Shown in pieces: positions 36,908 to 45,459 of a DNA stretch of 64,000 nucleotides. The stretch is from Caballeronia cordobensis. Its GTDB lineage: Bacteria > Pseudomonadota > Gammaproteobacteria > Burkholderiales > Burkholderiaceae. How positions within the stretch are numbered: the first letter of the stretch is position 1; every line of letters begins with the position of its first letter. The notes beneath the pieces are model-generated. The model was not told where the DNA came from. It saw only the letters and a program-made list of their open reading frames with translations, and ran no database searches. A program made the translations under genes and the position numbers. The stretch spans positions 62,001 through 126,000 of the forward strand of contig NZ_FCNY02000002.1 of NCBI RefSeq assembly GCF_001544575.2. The letters are read 5' to 3'.

Positions 36908-38083
36908 TTATTTGGACAGCGCGCGCATCGCGGCTTCGAGGCCGGCCATCGTGAGGCCGTACATGCGGTTGCCGAGGACGTTGCGGATCGCGGCGATCGA
37001 CTGCCGGTATTCCCATAGCCGCTCGGGCTCGGGATTGAGCCACGCATGATGCGGAAACTGGTCCGCCAGACGGCGCAGCCACACCGCGCCCGCCTCGGCA
37101 TTGTTGTATTCGACGGAGCCGCCCGGCTGAAGCACTTCGTAGGGACTCATGGTCGCGTCGCCGACGAAGATCAGCTTGTACTCCGGCGTGAACTTGTGCA
37201 GCACGTCGAACGTGGGCGTGCGTTCCTGATGACGGCGGCGATTGTTCTTCCACAGATAGTCGTACACGCAGTTGTGGAAGTAGTAGAACTCGAGATGCTT
37301 GAACTCGGCCTTCGCCGCCGAGAAGAGCTCTTCGACGCGCTTGATGTGATCGTCCATCGAGCCGCCGACATCGAGCAGCATCAGCACTTTCACGTTGTTG
37401 TGGCGCTCGGGCACCATCTTGAGATCGAGCCAGCCCGCGTTGGCGGCGGTGCTGCGGATCGTGTCGGGCAGGTCGAGCTCTTCTGCCGCGCCTTCACGCG
37501 CGAAGCGCCGCAGACGCCGCAGCGCGACCTTGATGTTGCGCGTGCCGATTTCCACCTGATCGTCGTAATCCTTGTACGCGCGCTCGTCCCACACTTTCAC
37601 GGCCGTGCGATTGCCCGACGATTCACCGCCGATGCGAATGCCTTCCGGGTTGTAGCCGCCATGCCCGAACGGCGACGTGCCGCCCGTGCCGATCCACTTG
37701 TTGCCGCCTTCGTGACGTTCCTTCTGCTCGTCCATCAGTTCCTTCAGGCGCTCCATCAGCTTGTCGAGGCCGCCGAGCGCCTCGATGCGCTTCTTTTCCT
37801 CCGGCGTGAACTCGCGGTCGAGGCGTTTTTTGAGCCAGTCGAGCGGAATGTCGAAGGCTTCGTCGGGCAACTGCGTCAGGCCGTGGAAGTAGGCGCCGAA
37901 CGCGCGGTCGAACTTGTCGAAGTACTTCTCGTCCTTCACGAGCGTCATGCGCGCGAGGAAATAGAACTCGTCGAGCGATGGCGAGATCACCCGCGCCTTC
38001 AGCCCTTCGAGCAGGGTCAGATATTCCTTGACCGAGACGGGCAGCTTCGCGTCGCGCAGCGAGTAGAAGAAGTCGATCAGCAT
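36908..38083 (-). CDS. VWA-domain (CoxE-like) protein
   Basis: The 391-residue protein has an N-terminal helical region with a conserved MLIDFFYSLRDAKLPVSVKEYL start, a Gly-rich loop (residues 127-157, GGNKWIGTGGTSPFGHGGYN) and a von Willebrand A domain from about 230. The metal-ion site DVGGSMDD begins at D238 (DxGxS). Such proteins pair with MoxR ATPases as maturation chaperones, for example for CO dehydrogenase. The MoxR partner lies upstream in the same operon. Confidence 0.87.
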   Translation of the reverse strand: MLIDFFYSLRDAKLPVSVKEYLTLLEGLKARVISPSLDEFYFLARMTLVKDEKYFDKFDRAFGAYFHGLTQLPDEAFDIPLDWLKKRLDREFTPEEKKRIEALGGLDKLMERLKELMDEQKERHEGGNKWIGTGGTSPFGHGGYNPEGIRIGGESSGNRTAVKVWDERAYKDYDDQVEIGTRNIKVALRRLRRFAREGAAEELDLPDTIRSTAANAGWLDLKMVPERHNNVKVLMLLDVGGSMDDHIKRVEELFSAAKAEFKHLEFYYFHNCVYDYLWKNNRRRHQERTPTFDVLHKFTPEYKLIFVGDATMSPYEVLQPGGSVEYNNAEAGAVWLRRLADQFPHHAWLNPEPERLWEYRQSIAAIRNVLGNRMYGLTMAGLEAAMRALSK

Positions 38084-38108
38084 GGCGCGCTCTCCATCGT
38101 GACGTAGT

Positions 38109-38699
38109 TCAGCGGTCGAGCCGGTAGTTGAGATTGGCGCGCACCGCCGGCCATTCCGACTGGATGATGGAAAACACGACGGTATCGCGCAAGACGCCAT
38201 CGCGGCCAATCTGATGGTTGCGCAGAATGCCGTCCTGTTTCGCGCCGAGCCGCGCGATCGCCGCGCGCGATGCGTGATTCATGAAATGCGTGCGGAACTC
38301 GACCGCGATCGCGTTCAGCTTGTCGAATGCGTGCGTGAGCAGCAACAGCTTGGCTTCGGTGTTGAGCGCGGTCTTTTGCATGCGCTTCGCATACCACGTA
38401 TGGCCGATCTCCAGCCGCCGGTTCGCTTCGTCCACCGCGAAATAGCGCGTCGAGCCGACGATGTCGCCCGTTTTCGCATCGATGACCGCGAAGGGATGCG
38501 CGCCGAGGCGGTCGCGCATGTCCAGCGCGGTCTCGATATAGGCGCGCGTCTTGTCGGGCGAGGGCACGAAGGTGTACCAGAGCTTCCACAATTCGCCGTC
38601 GCTCGCGGCGGCCGTCAGCGCCTGTTCGTGCTCGTGCGTGAGCGGCACGAGCTTCACATGTGCGCCTTCCAGCGTGACGGGTTCGATCCAGCGGCTCAT
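38109..38699 (-). CDS. GNAT-family N-acetyltransferase
   Basis: The 196-residue protein is of the RimJ/RimL-like type: VKLVPLTHEHEQAL, IVGSTRYFAVD, RRLEIGHTWY and NTEAKLLLLTHAFDKLNAIAVEFRTHFMNHASRAAIARLGA. It uses acetyl-CoA; the acceptor is unknown. It sits between moxR (3-bp gap) and the VWA gene (25-bp gap), splitting the usual MoxR-VWA pair. Confidence 0.87.
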   Translation of the reverse strand: MSRWIEPVTLEGAHVKLVPLTHEHEQALTAAASDGELWKLWYTFVPSPDKTRAYIETALDMRDRLGAHPFAVIDAKTGDIVGSTRYFAVDEANRRLEIGHTWYAKRMQKTALNTEAKLLLLTHAFDKLNAIAVEFRTHFMNHASRAAIARLGAKQDGILRNHQIGRDGVLRDTVVFSIIQSEWPAVRANLNYRLDR

Positions 38700-38702
38700 T
38701 GT

Positions 38703-39545
38703 CTAGCGATGGTTGCGGTTCATGAAAAGCAGCCGTTCGAAGAGCGCGACATCCTGCTCGTTCTTCAGAAGCGCGCCGTGCAGCGGCGGCACGATCTGCT
38801 TCTGGTCCGACGAGCGCAGCGCTTCGGACGGAATGTCTTCCGCGAGCAGCAGCTTGAGCCAGTCGAGCAGTTCGGAGGTCGACGGCTTTTTCTTCAGCCC
38901 CGACACGCCGCGCAATTCGAAGAAGCTCTGCATGGCCGCGGCCAGCAGTTCCTGCTTGATGCCGGGAAAATGCACGTCGACGATCGCTTTCATCGTCTCG
39001 GCATCGGGGAACTTGATGTAGTGGAAGAAGCAGCGGCGCAGGAACGCGTCCGGCAACTCCTTTTCGTTGTTCGACGTGATGATGACGAGCGGCCGATGCT
39101 TCGCTTTCACGAGCTCGCGCGTCTCGTAGACGTAGAACTCCATGCGGTCGAGCTCGCGCAGCAGGTCGTTCGGAAATTCGATGTCCGCCTTGTCGATCTC
39201 GTCGATGAGCAGCACGCTTTGCTGGTCGGAATCGAACGCCTGCCACAGCACGCCCTTGACGATGTAATTGCGGATATCCTTCACGCGTTCGTCGCCGAGC
39301 TGTGAATCGCGCAGCCGCGATACGGCGTCGTATTCGTAGAGGCCCTGCTGCGCCTTGGTCGTCGATTTGATATGCCATTGCAGGAGCGGCATGCCGAGCG
39401 CGTCCGCCACTTCTTCCGCGAGCATGGTCTTGCCGGTGCCGGGCTCGCCCTTGATGAGCAGCGGCCGTTGCAGCGTCATCGCGGCGTTGACCGCGAGCTT
39501 GAGATCGTCGGTTGCGACGTATTGCGATGAGCCTTCGAAACGCAT
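38703..39545 (-). CDS. MoxR-family AAA+ ATPase
   Basis: The 280-residue protein has Walker A GEPGTGKT (residues 33-40), Walker B LLIDEIDKAD (about 108-117), sensor 1 ITSNNEKELPDAFLRRC and a lid domain. MoxR ATPases work with VWA proteins to remodel or load metalloenzymes. The start at 39545 (MRFEGSSQYV) matches the short MoxR type; an open frame continues far upstream but looks non-coding. First gene of the operon moxR-GNAT-VWA-benE. Confidence 0.9.
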   Translation of the reverse strand: MRFEGSSQYVATDDLKLAVNAAMTLQRPLLIKGEPGTGKTMLAEEVADALGMPLLQWHIKSTTKAQQGLYEYDAVSRLRDSQLGDERVKDIRNYIVKGVLWQAFDSDQQSVLLIDEIDKADIEFPNDLLRELDRMEFYVYETRELVKAKHRPLVIITSNNEKELPDAFLRRCFFHYIKFPDAETMKAIVDVHFPGIKQELLAAAMQSFFELRGVSGLKKKPSTSELLDWLKLLLAEDIPSEALRSSDQKQIVPPLHGALLKNEQDVALFERLLFMNRNHR

Positions 39546-39942
39546 GACGAAGATCCGGTTGGCAAAAAAATCCCAGTATAAGTCAGAAGACCTTTCGGCA
39601 TTGAGGCCCGCCGGGTATCGTTTGAGCCGCTCCATCGGCGGGTGGCCGCATGCGCCGGGATGCGTTTCTAGCGAGCGCGCAGGCGGGCTCGTCGGTTGTA
39701 CAGGGACGAAATGTCGCAGGCCAAACCACTGCGTTTCAGCCGGTTCCCATTGCCAGCAAGGCTTCCGCGCGGTTCGTGTGTGGACGGAGGGTAGGTCGCG
39801 CGGTACAATTAGCGCGATTTTTTTGGCCTGCGTGGCGACAGACCCTGCAGCAGCAAACAGTCCCGAGAAGGTTGTAGCGCGCTCGGCGCGGGCCACGGCC
39901 TTTTGAGCGCCGGATTTCCCCTCAAGCCAGGTTAGAAGAGCT
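39546..39942. other. Divergent intergenic region, moxR / cytochromes
   Basis: This 397-bp gap has no convincing gene. It must hold the leftward moxR promoter and the rightward cytochrome promoter. A candidate for the latter is TGGACG-N17-TACAAT at 39781-39809, about 130 bases before the first cytochrome. A T-run lies at 39819-39825. Confidence 0.5.
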
Positions 39943-40308
39943 ATGAACAATTTCGTCGGCAAATGTGCCGTGATTGCAGCGCTGTCCGGTCTCGCCGGCT
40001 TCGCGACCGAGGCGTCGGCCGACGTCGTCGGCAACGCGAAGGCTGCGGAGGGCAAGGTCGCGATGTGCATCGGCTGCCACGGCATCCCCGGCTATCGCAC
40101 CGCGTACCCCGAGGTCTATGAAGTGCCGATGCTGGGCGGCCAGAACGCGCAGTACATCGCCAACGCGCTGCATGCCTACAAGAAGGGCGACCGTCATTTC
40201 GACACGATGCGCGCTATCGCGACGACGCTCTCGGATCAGGACATCGCCGATATCGCCGCGTACTACGCTGCGCAGACTCCCCAATCGAAGAACAATCCCG
40301 ACAAGTAA
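39943..40308 (+). CDS. Small c-type cytochrome (class I), first of a pair
   Basis: The 121-residue product has a Sec signal peptide (cleavage near residue 26, ASA-DVV) and one haem site C42-I-G-C45-H46. Axial Met candidates are M63 (VPMLGGQ) and the later DTMRAI. It is exported to the periplasm and probably carries electrons. A second cytochrome gene follows after 45 bp in the same direction, and GAAGAG precedes the ATG. Confidence 0.93.
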   Translation: MNNFVGKCAVIAALSGLAGFATEASADVVGNAKAAEGKVAMCIGCHGIPGYRTAYPEVYEVPMLGGQNAQYIANALHAYKKGDRHFDTMRAIATTLSDQDIADIAAYYAAQTPQSKNNPDK

Positions 40309-40353
40309 TCCCGGCGTCGAAGCACGCCAGAGCGACAACGGGAAGGAGAATTC

Positions 40354-40734
40354 ATGAAGCCCTCCAAGGCACTTCAAAGCAGCTTCAAGGCAGCATGCGC
40401 GGCAGCGGCGCTGATCGGCATGACGTCGTTCGGCGCGGCGCACGCGGCCGACGTGAGCAACGGCAAGGCGCTCTCGGACAGCCACAACTGCGCGGCCTGT
40501 CACGGCCCCGGCCTCAACAAGCCGGTGAGCGGCGAGTATCCGCGTCTCGCGGGTCAGCATGCGACCTATATCTACTGGGCGCTGCGCCAGTATCAGATCG
40601 GCGGCAACAACCCGAACTTCGGCCGCAACAACGCCATCATGGCGGCGCAGGTGCAAAGCCTGTCGCAGAGCGACCTGAAGGATCTCGCGGCTTATATCGA
40701 ATCGCTCGACGGCAGTCTCGTCCTGAAGAAGTAA
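40354..40734 (+). CDS. Small c-type cytochrome (class I), second of a pair
   Basis: The 126-residue product has a signal peptide ending near residue 32 (AHAADV) and a haem site C46-A-A-C49-H50. The middle reads GEYPRLAGQHATYIYWALRQYQIG, typical of cytochrome c4/c553-like domains with axial Met in NAIMAAQ. Together with the preceding gene it resembles the two halves of a dihaem cytochrome c4 encoded separately. AAGGAGAA precedes the ATG and an intrinsic terminator follows. Confidence 0.93.
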   Translation: MKPSKALQSSFKAACAAAALIGMTSFGAAHAADVSNGKALSDSHNCAACHGPGLNKPVSGEYPRLAGQHATYIYWALRQYQIGGNNPNFGRNNAIMAAQVQSLSQSDLKDLAAYIESLDGSLVLKK

Positions 40735-40766
40735 GCGCGCGTCGTTCGGCCAGGCCCAGACAAACG

Positions 40767-40795
40767 AAACACCCCGCTCGAAGCGGGGTGTTTTG
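40767..40795 (+). terminator. Intrinsic terminator of the cytochrome operon
   Basis: A 10-bp stem (AACACCCCGC/GCGGGGTGTT) with a TCGAA loop is followed by a short T-run. It also precedes the convergent DUF1841 gene and may serve both. Confidence 0.88.
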
Positions 40796-40817
40796 CTTGA
40801 TGGGCCGGTTTCGATGC

Positions 40818-41249
40818 TCAGTCGCGCGAAGCACGCCGCTCGATCAGGGCGAGATAGGCGTCGGTGTCCGGCGGCGTGCCCGAGCGCTGCGCTTCCCAGA
40901 TCACTTGCCCGAGGCAGTCCATGATCGCGTGCTGTGCGTCGTGCGGCGAGCCGAGCCGCGCGACGAGCCTGTCGTGCGCCCGGCGGATGCCCGGCGGCTG
41001 ATCGATCGACAACTGCTCGCTGATCGCCAGATGCATCGACAGATGCAGAAACGGATTGGTCTGGCCGCGATCCGGCGAGTAATCGGTGTCTCGCGCTTCG
41101 GGGTTCGCGAGCGCGTCGTGATATTCGGGATGCTCGCCGATCCAGTCGGCGGCCATGCTTTCGAGCGGCGTCAGGATTTCGCCGGCGCGCTCCTTGCGCC
41201 ACGTCTCGGTGAAGAACTGGCGAACTTCGTCGCGGCTGGGGTTGAACAT
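40818..41249 (-). CDS. DUF1841 protein
   Basis: The 143-residue soluble protein starts MFNPSRDEVRQFFTETW and has NPFLHLSMHLAISEQLSIDQPPGIR, the DUF1841 signature with clustered His and Glu that could bind metal. It is found across beta- and gammaproteobacteria and has no assigned function. It lies 62 bp downstream of nth in the same direction. Confidence 0.88.
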   Translation of the reverse strand: MFNPSRDEVRQFFTETWRKERAGEILTPLESMAADWIGEHPEYHDALANPEARDTDYSPDRGQTNPFLHLSMHLAISEQLSIDQPPGIRRAHDRLVARLGSPHDAQHAIMDCLGQVIWEAQRSGTPPDTDAYLALIERRASRD

Positions 41250-41311
41250 AAGGTATTGATTCGATGCGGGTTTCGTAACCCGCTATTGTAGACTGCGGCG
41301 CCGCGGGCCGC

Positions 41312-41956
41312 TCATTCCACCGGCGCGGGCGTCTTCGGCCGGTATTCGCACAGCGGCTCGATCGCGCAATGCCAGCACTCGGGCACGCGCGCCTTGCAGA
41401 CATAGCGCCCGTGCAGAATGAGCCAGTGATGCGCGTCGTGCAGGAACTCCTTCGGCGTGAACTTTTCGAGCGCGGTCTCGACCGTGCGCACGTCCTTGCC
41501 GGGCGCGAGCCCCGTGCGGTTCGCGACGCGGAAGATGTGCGTATCGACGGCGATCGTCGGATGCCCGAACGCCGTGTTCAGGATGACGTTCGCGGTCTTG
41601 CGGCCGACGCCGGGCAGCGCTTCGAGCGCCTCGCGATCGTCCGGCACTTCTCCGCCGTGTCGGTCGATGAGAATCCGGCACGTCGCGATCACGTTTTTCG
41701 CCTTCGTGCGATAGAGCCCGATGGTGCGGATAAAGTCCGAGACGCCTTCTTCGCCGAGCGCGAGCACCGCCGTCGGCGTGTTGGCGACGGGAAACATCTT
41801 GCGCATCGCCTTGTTCACCGAAACATCCGTGGCCTGAGCGGAAAGCATCACCGCGATCAGCAGTTCGAAGGGCGTCGTGTATTCGAGCTCGGTCGTCGGA
41901 TGCGGATTCAGGCTTTGCAGCGTTTCGTAGATGGCGCGGCGCTTGGTGGCGTTCAT
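41312..41956 (-). CDS. nth: Endonuclease III
   Basis: The 214-residue base-excision-repair enzyme removes oxidised pyrimidines and nicks the abasic site. Catalytic K120 lies in the helix-hairpin-helix [11 protein letters not shown] and D138 in IAVDTHIFR, both at E. coli numbering. The [4Fe-4S] cluster Cys are C187, C194, C197 and C203. Its start overlaps the rsxB stop by four bases (ATGA), so the two are co-translated. Confidence 0.97.
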   Translation of the reverse strand: MNATKRRAIYETLQSLNPHPTTELEYTTPFELLIAVMLSAQATDVSVNKAMRKMFPVANTPTAVLALGEEGVSDFIRTIGLYRTKAKNVIATCRILIDRHGGEVPDDREALEALPGVGRKTANVILNTAFGHPTIAVDTHIFRVANRTGLAPGKDVRTVETALEKFTPKEFLHDAHHWLILHGRYVCKARVPECWHCAIEPLCEYRPKTPAPVE

Positions 41957-42879
41957 TCGTGGCGTTGATTTTTGGCGTTCACGTTGGCGGAGCGCTCGCC
42001 GTCGCCGGGATGGGACGCGTTTTCGCCGTCCGTCAGTCCGAGCCGGCGGCGGCGCGCTTCGGCCGCGTCGATCTGCGCCTGAACATCCGTGCTGACATGC
42101 TCGGTGTTTTTCGGACCCGCGCCGAGGCTGGCCATCTCTTCCTTTTTCTTGCGCGCACGTTCGAGCGCGGCCTGGATGATCGCGCGCTTCTTCGCTTCGG
42201 GATCGTCCTGCGCGGCGGGCGCTTCGGGCTTTTCCTGCGCTTTGGATTCGGCCTGCGAGCGCGACGCCTGGCGCGCGTTCGCCCGCGCTTCGGCCGCCGC
42301 GCGCTCGCGTTCGAGGCGCGTCATGCGCCGGTCATGCCGCGCGCGCGCCGCATCGGCTTCCTCCTGGCTCCATGCGTCCCAGCCGGTGCGCGGGCCGGTC
42401 ACGGGAACCATCGCGATGCAATCGACCGGGCAGGGCGGCACGCACAGATCGCAGCCCGTGCACAGTTCGGCGATGACCGTGTGCATCTGCTTCGCCGCGC
42501 CGGCGATCGCATCGACCGGGCAAGCCTGCATGCACAGCGTGCAGCCGATGCACACGTTCTCGTCGATGACGGCGAGCGGGCGCGCGCGCTCCTCGCCATG
42601 CGTCGTGTCGAGCGGAATCACGGGCTTGTCGAGCAGCGCGGCGAGGCGCGCGATGCCTTGCGCGCCGCCGGGCGGGCACTGGTTGTAGTTCGCCTCGCCC
42701 GCGGCGATGGCTTCGGCGTAGGGACGGCAGGCCGGATAGCCGCACTTGGTGCATTGCGTCTGCGGCAGCAGGTCTTCGATGCGCTCTGCGAGCGTTCTGG
42801 AAACGGTGGCGGTCACGGGGAATGGCGATGTTGCCTTGGGGACTGGCGCGGCATGCGCGCGCTCGGCTTTAACCGTCAT
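41953..42879 (-). CDS. rsxB: RsxB/RnfB-like iron-sulfur protein, soluble orphan form
   Basis: The 308-residue protein has the RnfB cluster motif C43-x2-C46-x4-C51-x16-C68 and two ferredoxin [4Fe-4S] motifs (C110, 113, 116, 120 and C140, 143, 146, 150). The E. coli N-terminal membrane anchor is missing; residues 1-30 are polar. A charged Ala/Lys/Glu-rich helix forms residues 175-308. No other rsx/rnf subunits are nearby, but nth follows with a four-base overlap, echoing the rsx-nth order of E. coli. The ATG at 42879 has no strong ribosome site. Confidence 0.88.
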   Translation of the reverse strand: MTVKAERAHAAPVPKATSPFPVTATVSRTLAERIEDLLPQTQCTKCGYPACRPYAEAIAAGEANYNQCPPGGAQGIARLAALLDKPVIPLDTTHGEERARPLAVIDENVCIGCTLCMQACPVDAIAGAAKQMHTVIAELCTGCDLCVPPCPVDCIAMVPVTGPRTGWDAWSQEEADAARARHDRRMTRLERERAAAEARANARQASRSQAESKAQEKPEAPAAQDDPEAKKRAIIQAALERARKKKEEMASLGAGPKNTEHVSTDVQAQIDAAEARRRRLGLTDGENASHPGDGERSANVNAKNQRHE

Positions 42880-42926
42880 TATCGCCGAAGTCGTCAACGG
42901 TCGTGCCGAATGTCTTTCAATCCTAA

Positions 42927-42956
42927 TTGCCAATGTTCGTTCAATGTGCGCATAAT
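42927..42956 (+). promoter_or_regulatory. Candidate promoter of the TetR gene
   Basis: TTGCCA (42927-42932), an 18-bp spacer and CATAAT (42951-42956) each match consensus at five of six positions. The spacer carries ATTG and CAAT half-sites that could be an operator overlapping the promoter. It lies in the 209-bp divergent gap with rsxB. Confidence 0.55.
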
Positions 42957-43088
42957 CGAAGTGCTTTTCCGTTTGACCGCAGGACGGTGTTTCCCAATTA
43001 ACCAATGGGCAGCGCCCGTTCACGTCATGTACCCCATTGCGGGCCGCGTGACGCTAACCCGGCAACGCGGCTCCCGAGTCATGCCATC

Positions 43089-43721
43089 ATGAATCAGCCG
43101 AAAATCAAAAGAGATCCGGAAGGCACCCGGCGCCGTATTTTGCTTGCCGCCGCAGAGGAATTCGCGGCCGGTGGGCTGTTCGGCGCTCGCGTCGATCAAA
43201 TTGCGCGCCGGGCGGAGACCAATGAGCGCATGCTCTATTACTACTTCGGTAGCAAGGAGCAGTTATTCACGGCGGTGCTGGAACACGCGCTTGCCGCGCT
43301 CGTCGACGCCGAGCGCACGCTCGAACTCGACGGCATTGCGCCCATCGAAGCCATGACGCGCCTCGCGCATTTCGTCTGGGATTATTACCGCGACCATCCC
43401 GAGCTTTTGCGGCTCATCAATAACGAAAATCTGCACGAAGCGCGGTATATCAAAGGATCGAATCGAATACGCGAGCTCATTTCGCCTATCGTCGCGACGC
43501 TCACGGCCATTCTCGATCGCGGACAGAAGGCAGGATTGTTTCGCACCGATGTCGATCCGCTCAAGTTCTACATCATTCTGTCGGGGCTCGGCTATTACAT
43601 CGTCTCGAATCGCTTCACGCTGGAAGCCACTTTCGGGCTCGACTTCAGCGAGCAGGGGCAGCGCGATCAGATCGTGCGGATGAATACCGAATTGCTGATG
43701 GCGTATCTGACGCGCCGCTGA
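43089..43721 (+). CDS. TetR-family transcriptional regulator
   Basis: The 210-residue protein has a TetR helix-turn-helix at about residues 14-60 (RRRILLAAAEEFAAGGLFGARVDQIARRAETNERMLYYYFGSKEQLF) and a ligand-binding C-terminal domain with YYRDHPELLRLINNENL, like the RutR/YcdC subgroup. The ligand is unknown. It is divergent from rsxB and convergent with phaZ; either could be a target. I start at ATG 43089; the frame is open 28 codons upstream. Confidence 0.88.
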   Translation: MNQPKIKRDPEGTRRRILLAAAEEFAAGGLFGARVDQIARRAETNERMLYYYFGSKEQLFTAVLEHALAALVDAERTLELDGIAPIEAMTRLAHFVWDYYRDHPELLRLINNENLHEARYIKGSNRIRELISPIVATLTAILDRGQKAGLFRTDVDPLKFYIILSGLGYYIVSNRFTLEATFGLDFSEQGQRDQIVRMNTELLMAYLTRR

Positions 43722-43754
43722 TTCGCGAACTTCGCGCACGCGTTGCCCGAAGAA

Positions 43755-43792
43755 AAAACGTCGCGCCTTTTGCAGGGCGCGACGTTTTCGTT
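43755..43792. terminator. Bidirectional terminator between tetR and phaZ
   Basis: A perfect 13-bp stem (AAAACGTCGCGCC/GGCGCGACGTTTT) with an 8-base loop lies between two convergent genes, with T-runs on both strands. Confidence 0.92.
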
Positions 43793-43834
43793 TGATGCGA
43801 TGGAATCGGTTTCGACGCTTTTAAGCTCAGACGT

Positions 43835-45106
43835 TCACGCCGGCACCGCTTCGGTTTTCGGCGTCTTGTCGTGTTCGAGGATGAACTCGCGCAATTGCGG
43901 ATACACCATCGTGCGCCAGCGCCGGCCCGAGAAAATGCCGTAGTGGCCGGCCTTTTCCGCCGTGAAATGCCGCTTGTGCTTCGCCGGGAGGCCGGTGCAC
44001 AGATCGTGCGCGGCGCGCGTCTGGCCGCTGCCGGAAATATCGTCGAGTTCGCCTTCGATCGTGAAGAGCGCCGTGTGCTTGATGTCCTGCGGACGCACGA
44101 GCTCGCCTTCGACTTCCCACGTGCCTTCCGCGAGCCGGAACTCCTGGAACACGACGCGGATGGTCTCCAGATAATACTCGGCGGCCATGTCGAGCACGGC
44201 GTTGTATTCGTCGTAGAAACGGCGGTGCTGTTCGGCGTCGTCATCGTCGCCGCGCAGCAGGTTTTGATAGAAGTCCCAATGGGCCGTAAGGTGGCGCTCC
44301 GGATTCATCGCGACGAAGCCCGCGTGCTGCAGGAAGCCCGGATACACCTTGCGGCCGACGCCCGGATAGTTCGCCGGCACCGTGTAGATGACGTTGTTCT
44401 CGAACCACTCGTAGGAATGCTCATTGGCGAGCGAGTTGACGGACGTGGGGCTGCGGCGCGCGTCGATCGGGCCGCCCATCATCGTCATGGTGCGCGGCGT
44501 GTCTTCGCCGCGGCTCGCCATCAGCGAAATGGCGGCGAGCACCGGCACGGTCGGCTGACACACCGAGATCACGTGCAGATCTTTCGCGCCGATATGGCGG
44601 ATGAATTCCTGAATGTACGCGACGTAATCGTCCAGATGGAACGGGCCATTCTCGATCGGCACCATGCGCGCGTCGATCCAGTCGGTGATGTAGACCTTGT
44701 GGTCCTGCAACAGGGTCTTCACCGTATCGCGCAGGAGTGTCGAGTGATGGCCGGAAAGCGGCGCGCACACGAGCACGATCGGCTCGTTCTTGAGCTTGGT
44801 GACGGTGCCGCTGTCGTCCGCGAAGCGCTTGAAGCGCAGCAGGCGGCAGAACGGCTTTTCGACGACCGTCTGCTCGACGATCGGAATGTTATGGCCGTCC
44901 TTGACGATCTGATGAATGCTGAACTCGGGCTTTTCGTAGTCTTTGCCAAGCCGGTAGAGCAACTCGTACGCGGCGGCCAGACGGCTCGAACCGGGAACGT
45001 AGGCGAGGGGGCTGGCCGGGTTGACGAACGACTTCGATGCGGCCTGGGCCCATGCTGTGAGGGGAGACAGCACGGCTCGCTGAAATTCGTGAATTTGATA
45101 GAGCAT
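43835..45106 (-). CDS. phaZ: Intracellular poly(3-hydroxybutyrate) depolymerase
   Basis: The 423-residue enzyme mobilises stored PHB granules. It has no signal peptide. The nucleophile is a Cys, C183 in ISVCQPTVP, at the same position as in Ralstonia eutropha PhaZ1, with D355 (GELDD) and H388 (AGHYG) as predicted partners. The ATG at 45106 matches the family start MLYQIHEFQRA and follows GGGGC. The upstream region holds two palindromes that may bind a storage regulator. Confidence 0.95.
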   Translation of the reverse strand: MLYQIHEFQRAVLSPLTAWAQAASKSFVNPASPLAYVPGSSRLAAAYELLYRLGKDYEKPEFSIHQIVKDGHNIPIVEQTVVEKPFCRLLRFKRFADDSGTVTKLKNEPIVLVCAPLSGHHSTLLRDTVKTLLQDHKVYITDWIDARMVPIENGPFHLDDYVAYIQEFIRHIGAKDLHVISVCQPTVPVLAAISLMASRGEDTPRTMTMMGGPIDARRSPTSVNSLANEHSYEWFENNVIYTVPANYPGVGRKVYPGFLQHAGFVAMNPERHLTAHWDFYQNLLRGDDDDAEQHRRFYDEYNAVLDMAAEYYLETIRVVFQEFRLAEGTWEVEGELVRPQDIKHTALFTIEGELDDISGSGQTRAAHDLCTGLPAKHKRHFTAEKAGHYGIFSGRRWRTMVYPQLREFILEHDKTPKTEAVPA

Positions 45107-45459
45107 GGTTGCCCCAGTAACTCCGGTGAAACCGGTACGCCCGTTGATCCCGGCAAACCTCCCGGGGATGAGCTTCAACGGCATTCGAAGATCCCCGGCG
45201 GCGCGACGGGCTGTCGCCGCGCTGCGGGGCACTGTCTTTCCTGCGACGCTGCATGCCTTTTCTGTGTTGCCACCTGCGCGTTATCGACCCTCAGCAACAA
45301 ATCCTTGAGTCTAGGCAAGATTTTCCGCGCATTAAATGTTCAATTCAACCAACAGGTTGAAATTGCCGGCCTGGAAACAACACATCTGCGAATACTAACT
45401 TTTGTGCATTGCACCAATATTACCGTGCGCCGCCCGTTTTCGCCAAACAAAACAGCTAT
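45107..45459. other. phaZ upstream region with two palindromes
   Basis: This 353-bp gap has no gene. It contains the perfect inverted repeat TTCAACC-N4-GGTTGAA (45344-45361) and GTGCA-T-TGCAC (45404-45414), the latter inside TTTGTGCATTGCACCAA. Both sit in AT-richer DNA (about 45330-45440), where the leftward phaZ promoter is likely. Regulator binding, for example by PhaR, is inference. Confidence 0.6.
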
